Assembly (NCBI GenBank): GCA_035652095.1
Contig: DASREM010000013.1
Span: 62,001 to 126,000 of the forward strand
From: DASREM01 sp035652095
Lineage (GTDB): Bacteria; Acidobacteriota; Terriglobia; Terriglobales; Acidobacteriaceae
DNA: 64,000 bases
Reading direction: 5' to 3'
This document shows positions 1 to 7,478 of the stretch, piece after piece (the stretch's first letter is position 1; each line of letters opens with the position of its first letter). Below the pieces are notes generated by a model, which searched no databases, had not been told where the DNA came from, and worked only from the letters and a program-made list of their open reading frames with translations. The translations under genes and the position numbers were made by a program.

Positions 1-82
1 TTTTGTCCAGATTTCACACAGACCGCGGTACTACTCGCATCCTGAAGAGAATGCAATCGTTTATCGTTTTGAGATCAAGTAA
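1..82 (+). CDS. 3' end of an upstream gene (partial, unidentified)
   Basis: An open frame from base 2 runs off the left edge and ends at TAA 80-82, giving about 26 residues ending YRFEIK. The alternating polar and aromatic pattern (RPRYYSHP, then ENAIVYRFEIK) looks like a terminal beta-strand of a secreted or outer-membrane protein, but the piece is too short to name. The other forward frames contain early stops or do not look coding. The call rests only on an open frame and composition. Confidence 0.35.
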   Translation, partial: FVQISHRPRYYSHPEENAIVYRFEIK

Positions 83-194
83 TTGCATCCAATCTGGTGC
101 AATGAACTGTCAAAAAGCAACCAATTTGGCATTGAAGCAGGGTAGGTCGTGTGGTACGTTTAGCTCGAAAACACCCGGTTAGGAGGTTGGCTGG

Positions 195-425
195 ATGCTT
201 ACTTCTCGGGATGCGCTCCTGGCTAATCACGACGAATTTCGCCGTCTCGCCCAGGAGCACACACAACACGCACAACGTCTGGATTCTCTCACCCAAAAGC
301 GATTTCTTACGGAGGAAGAAAAGCTGGAAGAAGTGCGTTTGAAGAAGCTCAAATTGCGCCTGAAGGACCAAATGGAGTCCATCGAGCGCCAGTTCCGTAC
401 TCAAGCTCAACATCAGGTAGCGTAA
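195..425 (+). CDS. DUF465 (YdcH-like) small helical protein
   Basis: The 76-residue product is charged and mostly helical, with the DUF465/YdcH pattern: an N-terminal EFRRLAQEH segment, a middle FLTEEEKLEE turn and a C-terminal RLKKLKLRLKDQM helix. Proteins of this family form short coiled hairpins of unknown function. The ATG at 195 is preceded by a perfect AGGAGG (181-186) with 8 bases of spacing, which decides the start. It is a single gene: a strong hairpin terminator lies about 55 bases past the stop and the next operon has its own promoter-like element. Family assignment is fairly secure; function is not known. Confidence 0.82.
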   Translation: MLTSRDALLANHDEFRRLAQEHTQHAQRLDSLTQKRFLTEEEKLEEVRLKKLKLRLKDQMESIERQFRTQAQHQVA

Positions 426-480
426 ACCCCGCCCTGCGTGGCGCGGCCTACGCCGCACGAGGATTGATTTGTCCTTATCG

Positions 481-505
481 AAGGCGCTCCTAAGCGCCTT
501 TTTTT
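481..505 (+). terminator. Rho-independent terminator after the DUF465 gene
   Basis: An 8-bp perfect stem AAGGCGCT / AGCGCCTT with a 4-base loop is followed directly by a T run. It separates the DUF465 gene from the psd operon. Confidence 0.85.
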
Positions 506-546
506 ATTTGGGTTATCGGCTCCGGGTGGGAAGGTTGATGTCCGGA

Positions 547-552
547 TATAAT
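547..552 (+). promoter_or_regulatory. -10 box (TATAAT) close to the psd start
   Basis: A perfect TATAAT lies only 14 bases before the psd ATG, and no Shine-Dalgarno sequence lies between. No good -35 box is seen at 16-18 bases upstream. If used, the transcript would be leaderless or nearly so. Confidence 0.4.
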
Positions 553-566
553 GAAAAGAACCTCCC

Positions 567-1235
567 ATGGTCCGTGATGGCTTCTATTACGCTTCCGGTC
601 TGCTAATCGCCGCTATTCTCCTGGGATGGCTGGCGAGTTGGCCCTGGGCAATTGTTCCCTTATTGCTGGCTGCGTTCTTTCTCTGGTTTTTCCGAGACCC
701 GGAACGGGCGATTTCCCCCGCCCCGGGTGCGGTCGTTTCGCCCGCGGATGGCAAGGTGACCGACGTGTCGCCGGTGACCGTCAGTGGCGTTCGTTGGACC
801 CGGATCAGCATATTTCTCAACGTCTTTGATGTGCACGTAAATCGTTCTCCCATTTCAGGCGTGATTCGCGATGTTCGCTACCGTCGCGGCAAGTTCATGA
901 ATGCCATGAACCCGGCCTGCGCAGAAGATAACGAACAGAATGCGGTGACCGTCGAAGGAGAAGGCCAGATCCTGATTTTCAAACAGATCGCCGGGTTGCT
1001 GGCTCGCCGCATTGTCTTCAACAAGAATGTCGGCGATCCCGTGAGCCGGGGGGAGCGTGTGGGGCTGATCAAGTTCGGCTCGCGCACCGATGTGTTGCTG
1101 GATGTGTCTGCCGATGTGCAGATTAAAGTTGGAGATCGCGTTAAGGGCGGTTCAACCGTCCTGGCCTATTTTCATGCGAACAGGAACTTAACGGCCGGGG
1201 TGCGTGCGGAACAGACTCTGACAGGAGTTCTCTGA
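567..1235 (+). CDS. psd: phosphatidylserine decarboxylase proenzyme (PSD-A type)
   Basis: Converts phosphatidylserine to phosphatidylethanolamine at the inner membrane, the last step of PE synthesis. The 222-residue length fits the short PSD-A class. Two N-terminal hydrophobic stretches (about 8-25 and 27-42) are followed by the conserved SPADGKV, NVFDVHVNRSP and IAGLLARRIV motifs. The self-cleavage site is FGSR, predicted between Gly171 and Ser172, where Ser172 becomes the pyruvoyl group. The gene overlaps pssA by one base (TGATG), so the two enzymes that make and decarboxylate phosphatidylserine are translationally coupled. It is first in a five-gene run reaching holA. Confidence 0.96.
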   Translation: MVRDGFYYASGLLIAAILLGWLASWPWAIVPLLLAAFFLWFFRDPERAISPAPGAVVSPADGKVTDVSPVTVSGVRWTRISIFLNVFDVHVNRSPISGVIRDVRYRRGKFMNAMNPACAEDNEQNAVTVEGEGQILIFKQIAGLLARRIVFNKNVGDPVSRGERVGLIKFGSRTDVLLDVSADVQIKVGDRVKGGSTVLAYFHANRNLTAGVRAEQTLTGVL

Positions 1236-2116
1236 TGGAACCAGAGGTCCCGGAAATTCCGAAGCGGCGCAAAGAAGACCAACCGCCCCGGCGCCTTCGT
1301 AAGGGCATGTACATCCTGCCCTCGCTGTTCACAACCGCCAACATCGCATTCGGGTACTACGCCATCCTGCAAGTCACGCACGCGACCGCGGCGGAGCCCT
1401 GGCATTTCGATTTTGCCGCCAAGGCGATCGGCTTTGCGGTTTTGTTCGACGGCCTGGACGGCCGCATCGCCCGCATGACCAAGACCAGCAGCGCCTTCGG
1501 ACGGGAATTAGACTCCCTTGCCGATGTGATCACGTTCGGCGTTGCGCCCGCCCTCCTGGGCTGGATGTGGGGCTTCCGCCAGCTTTCCATCGTGAACCCC
1601 TCCACCCAACTCACCGGCAAACTGATCCAACTGGGAGCCATTGCCAGCTTCCTGTTCTTGATTGCCGGGGCCAGCCGTTTGGCTCGTTTCAACATCACGT
1701 CAAACCCGCAGCCATCCAACCCCGGCCGTCCAGGGAAGAAATATTTTGTTGGTATGCCGATTCCCGCTGGAGCTGGCGTCATCGCCGCCGTGGTGCACTT
1801 CACCGGTGGCGAACCGATCGTTTCCTGGTACACCACCGTGCTCTGGACACTCTGCATGGTGCTGGTCGCTTACCTCATGGTAAGCACCTGGCGATTCTAT
1901 AGTTTCAAAGACATCGATTTCCGTACGCGGCAGCCGTTCCGCCTGATCGTGTTATTTGGCTTGCTATTCGCCGGGATCTGGTATTTCTCGGGCCCCCTCC
2001 TGTTTGCAATCGCGCTGCTCTACATGTTCTCAGGGATCGTGTGGCGTCTGCAGTGGATTTTCCGGCGCCGCGGTAACCCGCCCCCGTCGTACAAAGAGGC
2101 ATCGCAAGTTTCATGA
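1235..2116 (+). CDS. pssA: CDP-diacylglycerol-serine O-phosphatidyltransferase
   Basis: Makes phosphatidylserine from CDP-diacylglycerol and L-serine, feeding the decarboxylase encoded just upstream. The 293-residue protein has multiple hydrophobic segments and the CDP-alcohol phosphatidyltransferase signature: FDGLDGRIAR, then the second half FGRELDSLAD, giving the D-x2-DG-x2-AR-x8-G-x3-D-x3-D spacing. The charged N-terminus (about 30 residues) precedes the first membrane helix. The start ATG is shared with the psd stop, and the 3' end overlaps the next gene by 4 bases (ATGA). This is the membrane-embedded Bacillus-type enzyme class rather than the E. coli PLD-like type. Confidence 0.95.
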   Translation: MEPEVPEIPKRRKEDQPPRRLRKGMYILPSLFTTANIAFGYYAILQVTHATAAEPWHFDFAAKAIGFAVLFDGLDGRIARMTKTSSAFGRELDSLADVITFGVAPALLGWMWGFRQLSIVNPSTQLTGKLIQLGAIASFLFLIAGASRLARFNITSNPQPSNPGRPGKKYFVGMPIPAGAGVIAAVVHFTGGEPIVSWYTTVLWTLCMVLVAYLMVSTWRFYSFKDIDFRTRQPFRLIVLFGLLFAGIWYFSGPLLFAIALLYMFSGIVWRLQWIFRRRGNPPPSYKEASQVS

Positions 2117-3186
2117 GTTCGAACATTAAAACACCGGCGATTTCCCATAACGAAGCCGATCGCGCCCTTTATCGCGTCGCCATCGTTGGCGCAGGATCGC
2201 TGAAAGGGAAAGAAGTTGCCGAAGTCTTGGGCGATCGGAATTTTCCTGCAGTGGATGTCAAGCTGTTGGATGATGACGAGGCCATCGGGCAACTGGAGGC
2301 TCTGCGCGACGAAGTCACCTTTGTGCAAAATGTCCGCAACGAGCAGTTCGAGAACATCGATTTCGCCTTTTTCGCTTCCGACCCCGAGTCCACCCGCAAA
2401 ACCTGGAACACTGCTCGCAGGGCGGGGAGCGCGATTGTAGATCTTTCGTTTGCTCTTGAAGACGAGCCCGAAGCGGGCGTGCGTTCTCCCTGGGTGGAGC
2501 GTCAACTGGGACAGGGATTGCGGCCTGAGTTGCAGCCCGCCCCCGCGGTCATCGCCCACCCGGCTGCGGTCGTTCTGGCGCTGCTGCTGCTTCGAGTGCG
2601 GAAGGCCGCGCCGATTCACCGCGTTGTCTGCACCGTATTGGAGCCTGCCAGTGAGCATGGGCAGAAGGGCATGGACGAGTTGCACGAGCAGACGGTGAAC
2701 CTGCTCTCCTTTCAACAGCTCCCCAAGAATATTTTTGATACCCAGGTCGCCTTCAACCTGGTGTCGCGCTACGGGCCCCACGCCAGCCCTTCGCTGGCCA
2801 GTATCGAAAGCCGCATCCTGAAGCACTATCGGAGAATTGTCCCGGACCACACTCCAATTCCGTCGCTGACGCTGGTGCAAGCGCCCATCTTCCACGGCCA
2901 TGCCTTCTCGATTCACGTGCACCTGGAACAGGTCGCGGATATTTCGGTCATCCTGGAAGCCCTGGCCGGTGAGCATGTCACGGCCACGCGCCAGGCTGAC
3001 GATGCTCCCAGCAACGTGAATGCTGCCGGGCAGGGCGACATCATGGTTTCGGTGACCCCCGACGTAAACGATAGCAACAGCTTCTGGATGTGGGCGGCCT
3101 CGGACAACCTCCGGGTGGCGGCCGCCACCGCCGTGGAGTGTGCCGAAACCATCGCCGCGACTCGTCCTCGGGGCAAGATCCAATGA
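2113..3186 (+). CDS. aspartate-semialdehyde dehydrogenase-like protein lacking the catalytic cysteine
   Basis: The 357-residue protein has the ASADH/USG-1 fold: an N-terminal Rossmann motif (VAIVGAGSLKGKEV, about 22-35), the FFAS segment near 86-89, the IVDLSFALE loop at 108-116 and the C-terminal GH-containing dimerisation segment (APIFHGHAFS). True ASADHs carry a catalytic Cys in an NPNC motif; here the aligned positions read HPAAV (residues 149-153), so the nucleophile is absent. A role in lysine/threonine synthesis is therefore unlikely and it resembles the non-catalytic E. coli USG-1 class. ATGA overlaps on both sides place it firmly between pssA and lptE, suggesting an envelope or regulatory role. 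That role is an inference. Confidence 0.8.
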   Translation: MSSNIKTPAISHNEADRALYRVAIVGAGSLKGKEVAEVLGDRNFPAVDVKLLDDDEAIGQLEALRDEVTFVQNVRNEQFENIDFAFFASDPESTRKTWNTARRAGSAIVDLSFALEDEPEAGVRSPWVERQLGQGLRPELQPAPAVIAHPAAVVLALLLLRVRKAAPIHRVVCTVLEPASEHGQKGMDELHEQTVNLLSFQQLPKNIFDTQVAFNLVSRYGPHASPSLASIESRILKHYRRIVPDHTPIPSLTLVQAPIFHGHAFSIHVHLEQVADISVILEALAGEHVTATRQADDAPSNVNAAGQGDIMVSVTPDVNDSNSFWMWAASDNLRVAAATAVECAETIAATRPRGKIQ

Positions 3187-3704
3187 GGCGTACTGCCGGC
3201 GTGGCCCTCACGCTCGCTTGCTTACTTCATTGCGGATGCGGTTATCACACGCTCGGCCATACCAGCGTGTTGCCCGACGAGGTGAAGACCATTGCCATCC
3301 CCTCGTTTACCAATCAGACCTCGACCTTCAAGATCGAACAACTGTTAACAGCATCCGTAGTGCGGGAATGGACTACGCGCACGCACTACCGCGTGGTTAA
3401 CGAACAGAGCAACACCGCCGATGCCACCTTGCGTGGGACGGTTCTTTCCAGCTACGCTTCGCCAGCCACCTATGATTCGCGAACCGGGCGCGCCGCCAGT
3501 GTCCTGGTCGTCGTAAGCATGAAGGTTGCCTTGATTGATCGCCAGGGGAAAGTATTGTTCGAGAACCCTTCTTACGTGTTTCGCGAGCAGTACCAGGTTT
3601 CGCGCGAGGTGCAGAGCTTTTTTGAGGAAGACTCGCCTGCCTTGCGCCGCCTGTCCGACGAGTTCGGCCGCACCCTGGTGTCCAACATCCTGGAGGGCTT
3701 TTGA
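3183..3704 (+). CDS. lptE: LPS-assembly lipoprotein LptE
   Basis: LptE plugs the LptD barrel and helps insert lipopolysaccharide in the outer membrane. The product (173 residues) has a basic start, a hydrophobic signal and a Cys-rich lipobox region (LLHCGCG), with Cys19 the likely lipidated residue. It is followed by the family-typical CGYHTLG, then VKTIAIPSFTNQT and the downstream LRGTVLSSYASPATYD and VVSMKVALIDRQGKVLFEN segments. An in-frame extension to 3090 exists, but ATG 3183 overlaps the previous stop (ATGA) and gives a proper lipoprotein signal, so it was chosen. The 3' end overlaps holA by one base, an LptE-HolA adjacency common in many bacteria. Confidence 0.9.
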   Translation: MRRTAGVALTLACLLHCGCGYHTLGHTSVLPDEVKTIAIPSFTNQTSTFKIEQLLTASVVREWTTRTHYRVVNEQSNTADATLRGTVLSSYASPATYDSRTGRAASVLVVVSMKVALIDRQGKVLFENPSYVFREQYQVSREVQSFFEEDSPALRRLSDEFGRTLVSNILEGF

Positions 3705-4828
3705 TGCGCGGTTTCGCGCAGTCTGACCGCTTTGTTTCCGACGTACGCGAGCGCAAACTGCGCCCGGCATATGTTTTTGTCGGAGACGAGACTTTTTTCC
3801 GGAAGCGTTGCCGCGAAGCTATCGTCAGCCACCTTGTCCCGGCCGATCTGCGCGACTTCAGCTTGTTTGAATTCGATCTGGGCGAAACCGACCTGGCCGA
3901 GATTCTGGACCGCGCTCGCACCCCGTCGTTGATGGCTCCCTTCCAGGTGTTTTTTGTGCGCGGCGTCAAGAACCTTTTCGGGCGTGGCTCCAATGACGAG
4001 AAACTCGCGGCCATCGAAGCATACTGCAAAGACCCCAATCCCGATGCTGTCCTGATCTTCGTTGCGGATCACATCAGCATTCCCGCCGACGCTCGCCGCA
4101 TGGACATGCAGGACAAGGACCGGTACGAGCGTATCCGCGACACCCTGGGCGAGTACTGCGCGATCGTGGAACTCTCTCGCGTCGAGGAAAGTGAAGCGGT
4201 CCGCTGGATCGGTGAATATTGCGCTAGCCGCGAGATGAAGATGGACCCCGACGCCGCCCGTGAACTGGTGGACGCACTCGGCGGAGACATGATGATGATC
4301 TCCAATGAGCTAGAGAAGCTCATGCTTTATGTCTCGGAGAAGAAGCGGATCACCCTCGGCGATGTTGAGACCATGGTGCTGGCGGCCAAGCAGCGCTCGC
4401 TTTACGAGTTGACCGACGCCATCTCCGCCAAGGATCGCGTGCGCGCTCTTGAGATGCTGGATGCAATCCTGACCACGGGCGAAGGCGATGAGGCCGCGAT
4501 CGGTCACCTTTACATGCTCGCCAAAACCTTCCGTCAGATGCTCGTGATCCTGGAGCGCAACGTCCGCGATCAGCGAATGCTGTGGGCCGCCTTGTGGCAA
4601 GGCTTCCGCGTGCCTCCCTTTGCCGCCGATGACATCATCAAGCAGGCCCGGCGCTATAAGTCCAAGAGGGAACTGACGCGGGCGATTCGCCTGGTTGCCA
4701 AGACGGACTTGGCTCTGCGTTCCAATCCTCCCAGCAAGCGCCTGGTACTCGAGAAGTTGATCCTTGACCTGACCGCGGAACCCAAACCCGAGGTGCGAGG
4801 CTGGGCCCAGGACGAGCTGCCGGTCTGA
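3704..4828 (+). CDS. holA: DNA polymerase III subunit delta
   Basis: HolA opens the sliding clamp in the clamp-loader complex. The 374-residue protein shows the family layout: an N-terminal AAA-like domain beginning RPAYVFVGDETFFRKRC, a middle helical part with LVDALGGDMMMISNELEKL, and a C-terminal collar domain (LTDAISAKDRVRALEMLDAI and onward). The ATP site is naturally degenerate in this subunit. A TTG one codon earlier (3701) would also be possible, but ATG 3704 sits in a TGATG overlap with lptE and is preferred. It ends the psd-pssA-ASADH-like-lptE-holA run and is convergent with the glycosyltransferase gene. Confidence 0.95.
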   Translation: MRGFAQSDRFVSDVRERKLRPAYVFVGDETFFRKRCREAIVSHLVPADLRDFSLFEFDLGETDLAEILDRARTPSLMAPFQVFFVRGVKNLFGRGSNDEKLAAIEAYCKDPNPDAVLIFVADHISIPADARRMDMQDKDRYERIRDTLGEYCAIVELSRVEESEAVRWIGEYCASREMKMDPDAARELVDALGGDMMMISNELEKLMLYVSEKKRITLGDVETMVLAAKQRSLYELTDAISAKDRVRALEMLDAILTTGEGDEAAIGHLYMLAKTFRQMLVILERNVRDQRMLWAALWQGFRVPPFAADDIIKQARRYKSKRELTRAIRLVAKTDLALRSNPPSKRLVLEKLILDLTAEPKPEVRGWAQDELPV

Positions 4829-4854
4829 GCGTCGCGCGCTTGCTTTCCCGCTCC

Positions 4855-6273
4855 TCAACTTCCTCGTGCAGCCGTCGTCGAAATTCCCGTCCGCTTCATC
4901 TCCCGCCACTGCAGGTCCCCGCGAAGATATTGCCACAAACCTTGCAGCCGCCAGATCAAGGTGATCTGCCGGTAGGGGAAATGCTCGAACAGGCAGTAGA
5001 GCACCAGGCGCACCACTTCGCTGGACTTGCTATAGCGCCGGTAAGTCATCTCTTCCAGCAGCACCGAACCAATCGAGATCATGGTCGCGAACGCGTATCC
5101 GAACAGCAGAAACAGCAGAAAATACTGCATGCTGAGCATTCCCAGCACTGCGGCCAGGATGATGGTGGCATAACCAGTCAGCTCCACGACCGGAGCGAGA
5201 AGTTCGAAGAACCACATGTAAGGCAGCATCAGCGAGCCAAACCGGCCATAACGGCGGCGGAACAGAACGTCTCGTTGCGGCCACAACGTGTCAAGCAGGC
5301 CTTTCTGCCAGCGGGCGCGTTGCCGAGCCAGCGAGCGGAAGTCGGCCGGCACCTCCGTCCAGCAGGTCGGGTCGGGAATAAAAGAGATCTGATAGTCCCT
5401 GCCTTGGTCCTGCAAGAGCCGGTGCAGTCGCACCACCAGGTCGAAGTCCTCGCCGATGGCTTTGGCGCGATACCCGCCTACCTGCCGCACCAGGTCGGTG
5501 CGAAACACTCCGAAGGCCCCCGAAATGATGGGCAGAGCATTGAACTGCGCCCATCCCTCGCGACCGATCAGAAAAGCTCGCAGGTACTCGATCACCTGGA
5601 AGACCTCGATCGCATGCTTGGGCAGGCTGACCGCGGCGAGTTCTCCGCCGCTGACTTGGCAGCCATTCAGCACGCGCACGATTCCTCCCACGGCCACCAC
5701 CCGCCCGGGATCGGAAAGGACTCCCGACATGATGCGCAGCAAGGCGTCCTTTTCCAGGATCGAGTCGGCATCCACGATGCAAACGTAAGGACTGGTCGCG
5801 GCATTCAGTCCGGCGTTGACCGCATCCGCCTTGCTTCCTGCCGAATCCTTGTCCAGCACCAGCAGGCGGGGCTCCACCGCACTGCGATAAATGCCGTGCA
5901 GCGGCGCGGTGTGAATTTCCTGGATGTAGAGCACGCGTGCCGGTTCCAGTTCATACAACCGTTTGAGCTCTCCCAGTGTTTGATCGCGTGAGCCATCGTT
6001 GATCACGATCACTTCCAGGCTGGGGTAGTCGAGGCTCAGCAGTGATTTGACGCTCTCAACAATGAATTTCTCCTCGTTGTGGGCTGGAACCAGCAGCGTG
6101 ATGGGAGGTGTGAAGGGCGAGCTTTTCAGCCGCTCCAATCGCAAGCTCCCCAGGCGAAACCTGTGCCAGGTGTTCTTGAAGATCGCAGTTCCCAACAGCA
6201 GGAGATAAATCAGGTTTGATATCAAGTAGTAGACGAACAGTAGTCCGTTCGCGATTTGTAGAAAGCGCAGCAT
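4855..6273 (-). CDS. membrane glycosyltransferase family 2 (PgaC/BcsA-like polysaccharide synthase)
   Basis: A processive-type GT2 enzyme, likely polymerising a beta-linked exopolysaccharide while exporting it across the inner membrane. In 472 residues it has an N-terminal membrane helix (about 8-32), the nucleotide-sugar fold starting LLVPAHNEEKF, DGS near 93-95, the metal-binding DAD (168-170), the acceptor-site ED (275-276) and QRARW (318-322, the QxxRW motif), then several C-terminal membrane helices (about 345-410). The open frame extends far upstream, but ATG 6273 overlaps the HEAT-gene stop (TGATG) and starts a clean membrane protein. It is last in a three-gene minus-strand operon with a membrane HEAT protein and an outer-membrane barrel. 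The sugar is not known. Confidence 0.9.
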   Translation of the reverse strand: MLRFLQIANGLLFVYYLISNLIYLLLLGTAIFKNTWHRFRLGSLRLERLKSSPFTPPITLLVPAHNEEKFIVESVKSLLSLDYPSLEVIVINDGSRDQTLGELKRLYELEPARVLYIQEIHTAPLHGIYRSAVEPRLLVLDKDSAGSKADAVNAGLNAATSPYVCIVDADSILEKDALLRIMSGVLSDPGRVVAVGGIVRVLNGCQVSGGELAAVSLPKHAIEVFQVIEYLRAFLIGREGWAQFNALPIISGAFGVFRTDLVRQVGGYRAKAIGEDFDLVVRLHRLLQDQGRDYQISFIPDPTCWTEVPADFRSLARQRARWQKGLLDTLWPQRDVLFRRRYGRFGSLMLPYMWFFELLAPVVELTGYATIILAAVLGMLSMQYFLLFLLFGYAFATMISIGSVLLEEMTYRRYSKSSEVVRLVLYCLFEHFPYRQITLIWRLQGLWQYLRGDLQWREMKRTGISTTAARGS

Positions 6274-7478
6274 CAGTGGCCGCCTGCCGCCGCCGAGTTG
6301 GCTAAGGCAGTCTTCTCCAGCCGTTTTTTCCCGTCGCTCAGGGCCTCCAGCAGGAGGGCTTTCGCCGGACCGCTGCCTTGCTGGGATTCCAGAAGCGCGA
6401 CCACTTTTTCCACCGCTCCCGAGCGCTCCAGTTCCGATATAAAAGCCTGCAGCGCGTACTTGTCGTTGGTCTCGATCACCTTTTCCAGGATGTGGTCGAG
6501 CTCGGGCTCTATGCGAGCGAGCGCCCAGCCCGCCCTCTGGCGCACATTGCGATTGGAATCGCACAAGGCCCGCAGCAGCGGCTTGAGCTTTCCCGGATGC
6601 TCCAATGTGCCGAGGGCTACCACCGCGCGCAGGCGAACGAACCATTCCGGGTCTGCTGCCAGGGCCGACAACGCGGCCAATGCCACTGGTGACTTGGCGT
6701 TTCCCAAGGCGCGGGCCGCCGAAGCCCGCACCTCCGGCAGCTTGTCCGCGGTCAGAATCAGCAACTCGTCCAGCAATTCCGGGCCGGCGAGTTCCCCCAG
6801 CACACGCGCCAGCAGTTCGCGCGTCGAACCAGAACATTGGTCCATGTAGCCAAGCAGAACGCTGGGATTAGGACGGCAACACGCCGCCAGCGCATTTTTC
6901 AGCACCTGCTCCGGCACTTTCAGCTGTCCGGCAACATAGCGGTCCAGTAGCGGCACTGCGGCCTCGATCACTCCCGTGCGTCCCAGCCCGCGCACCGCGG
7001 CGATTCGCGTTTCCTGCGACGAAGAATCCAGCGCCTCCGCGAGCCCCGGAACCGCTTCCGGAGTCCGGGTTCTGCCCAAGGCCACCAGCGCAGCCCGCTG
7101 CGTCCAGCCGCTGCGGCGACGCGCTTCCAGAATCCGCATGTCCAGCAGGCCGCTATCGCGCAAAGGCTTCAGAAACTGCGGCAATTGCTCCGGAGTGGCG
7201 ACCTCGATGCTGTCCAACAGAATGGATTCGACGATCGAACAGTCCACTTTCTTCAAGCGCCAACTCTTCGCCGGCAAGCGCCCGGAAACGATGTCATCCC
7301 ACTGGGCGCGGATCGCATAAGTCCGCTGGTTCAACTCCTCGAAGTAGCGGCCGCGATACCAGCGGCGCAGGACGATGAACGCAATCAAGAGGAAAATGCC
7401 TGCCAGTGAAAACAGGATGGCCTTCACTACCAACGCAGCCGGGCCGAGTTCGATCAGCAGCCTAGAAATGAATCCCAT
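6273..7478 (-). CDS. membrane-anchored HEAT-repeat protein
   Basis: The 401-residue protein has one N-terminal membrane helix (about 15-37, ending LRRWYRGRY), a linker, then a run of helical HEAT repeats: RAALVALGRTRTPEAVPGL, RIAAVRGLGRTGVIEA, RASAARALGNAKSPVA, RLRAVVALGTLEHPG and RQRAGWALARIEPE. HEAT solenoids are protein-binding scaffolds, with no catalytic motif. The start overlaps the upstream YaiO-like gene by 17 bases and the stop overlaps the glycosyltransferase ATG. I infer that it links or regulates the synthase and the outer-membrane part of the same export route. Confidence 0.85.
   Translation of the reverse strand: MGFISRLLIELGPAALVVKAILFSLAGIFLLIAFIVLRRWYRGRYFEELNQRTYAIRAQWDDIVSGRLPAKSWRLKKVDCSIVESILLDSIEVATPEQLPQFLKPLRDSGLLDMRILEARRRSGWTQRAALVALGRTRTPEAVPGLAEALDSSSQETRIAAVRGLGRTGVIEAAVPLLDRYVAGQLKVPEQVLKNALAACCRPNPSVLLGYMDQCSGSTRELLARVLGELAGPELLDELLILTADKLPEVRASAARALGNAKSPVALAALSALAADPEWFVRLRAVVALGTLEHPGKLKPLLRALCDSNRNVRQRAGWALARIEPELDHILEKVIETNDKYALQAFISELERSGAVEKVVALLESQQGSGPAKALLLEALSDGKKRLEKTALANSAAAGGH

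Noticed and set aside
2020..3183. 387-codon open frame on the minus strand opposite the ASADH-like gene
   Set aside because: It is a shadow of the plus-strand gene: low-complexity Arg/Gly/His composition, no family resemblance, and the plus frame has clear domains and operon overlaps.
6274..6837. N-terminal extension of the GT2 frame beyond ATG 6273
   Set aside because: It overlaps the HEAT gene in another frame and its residues are low-complexity; the ATG in the TGATG overlap gives a proper membrane protein.
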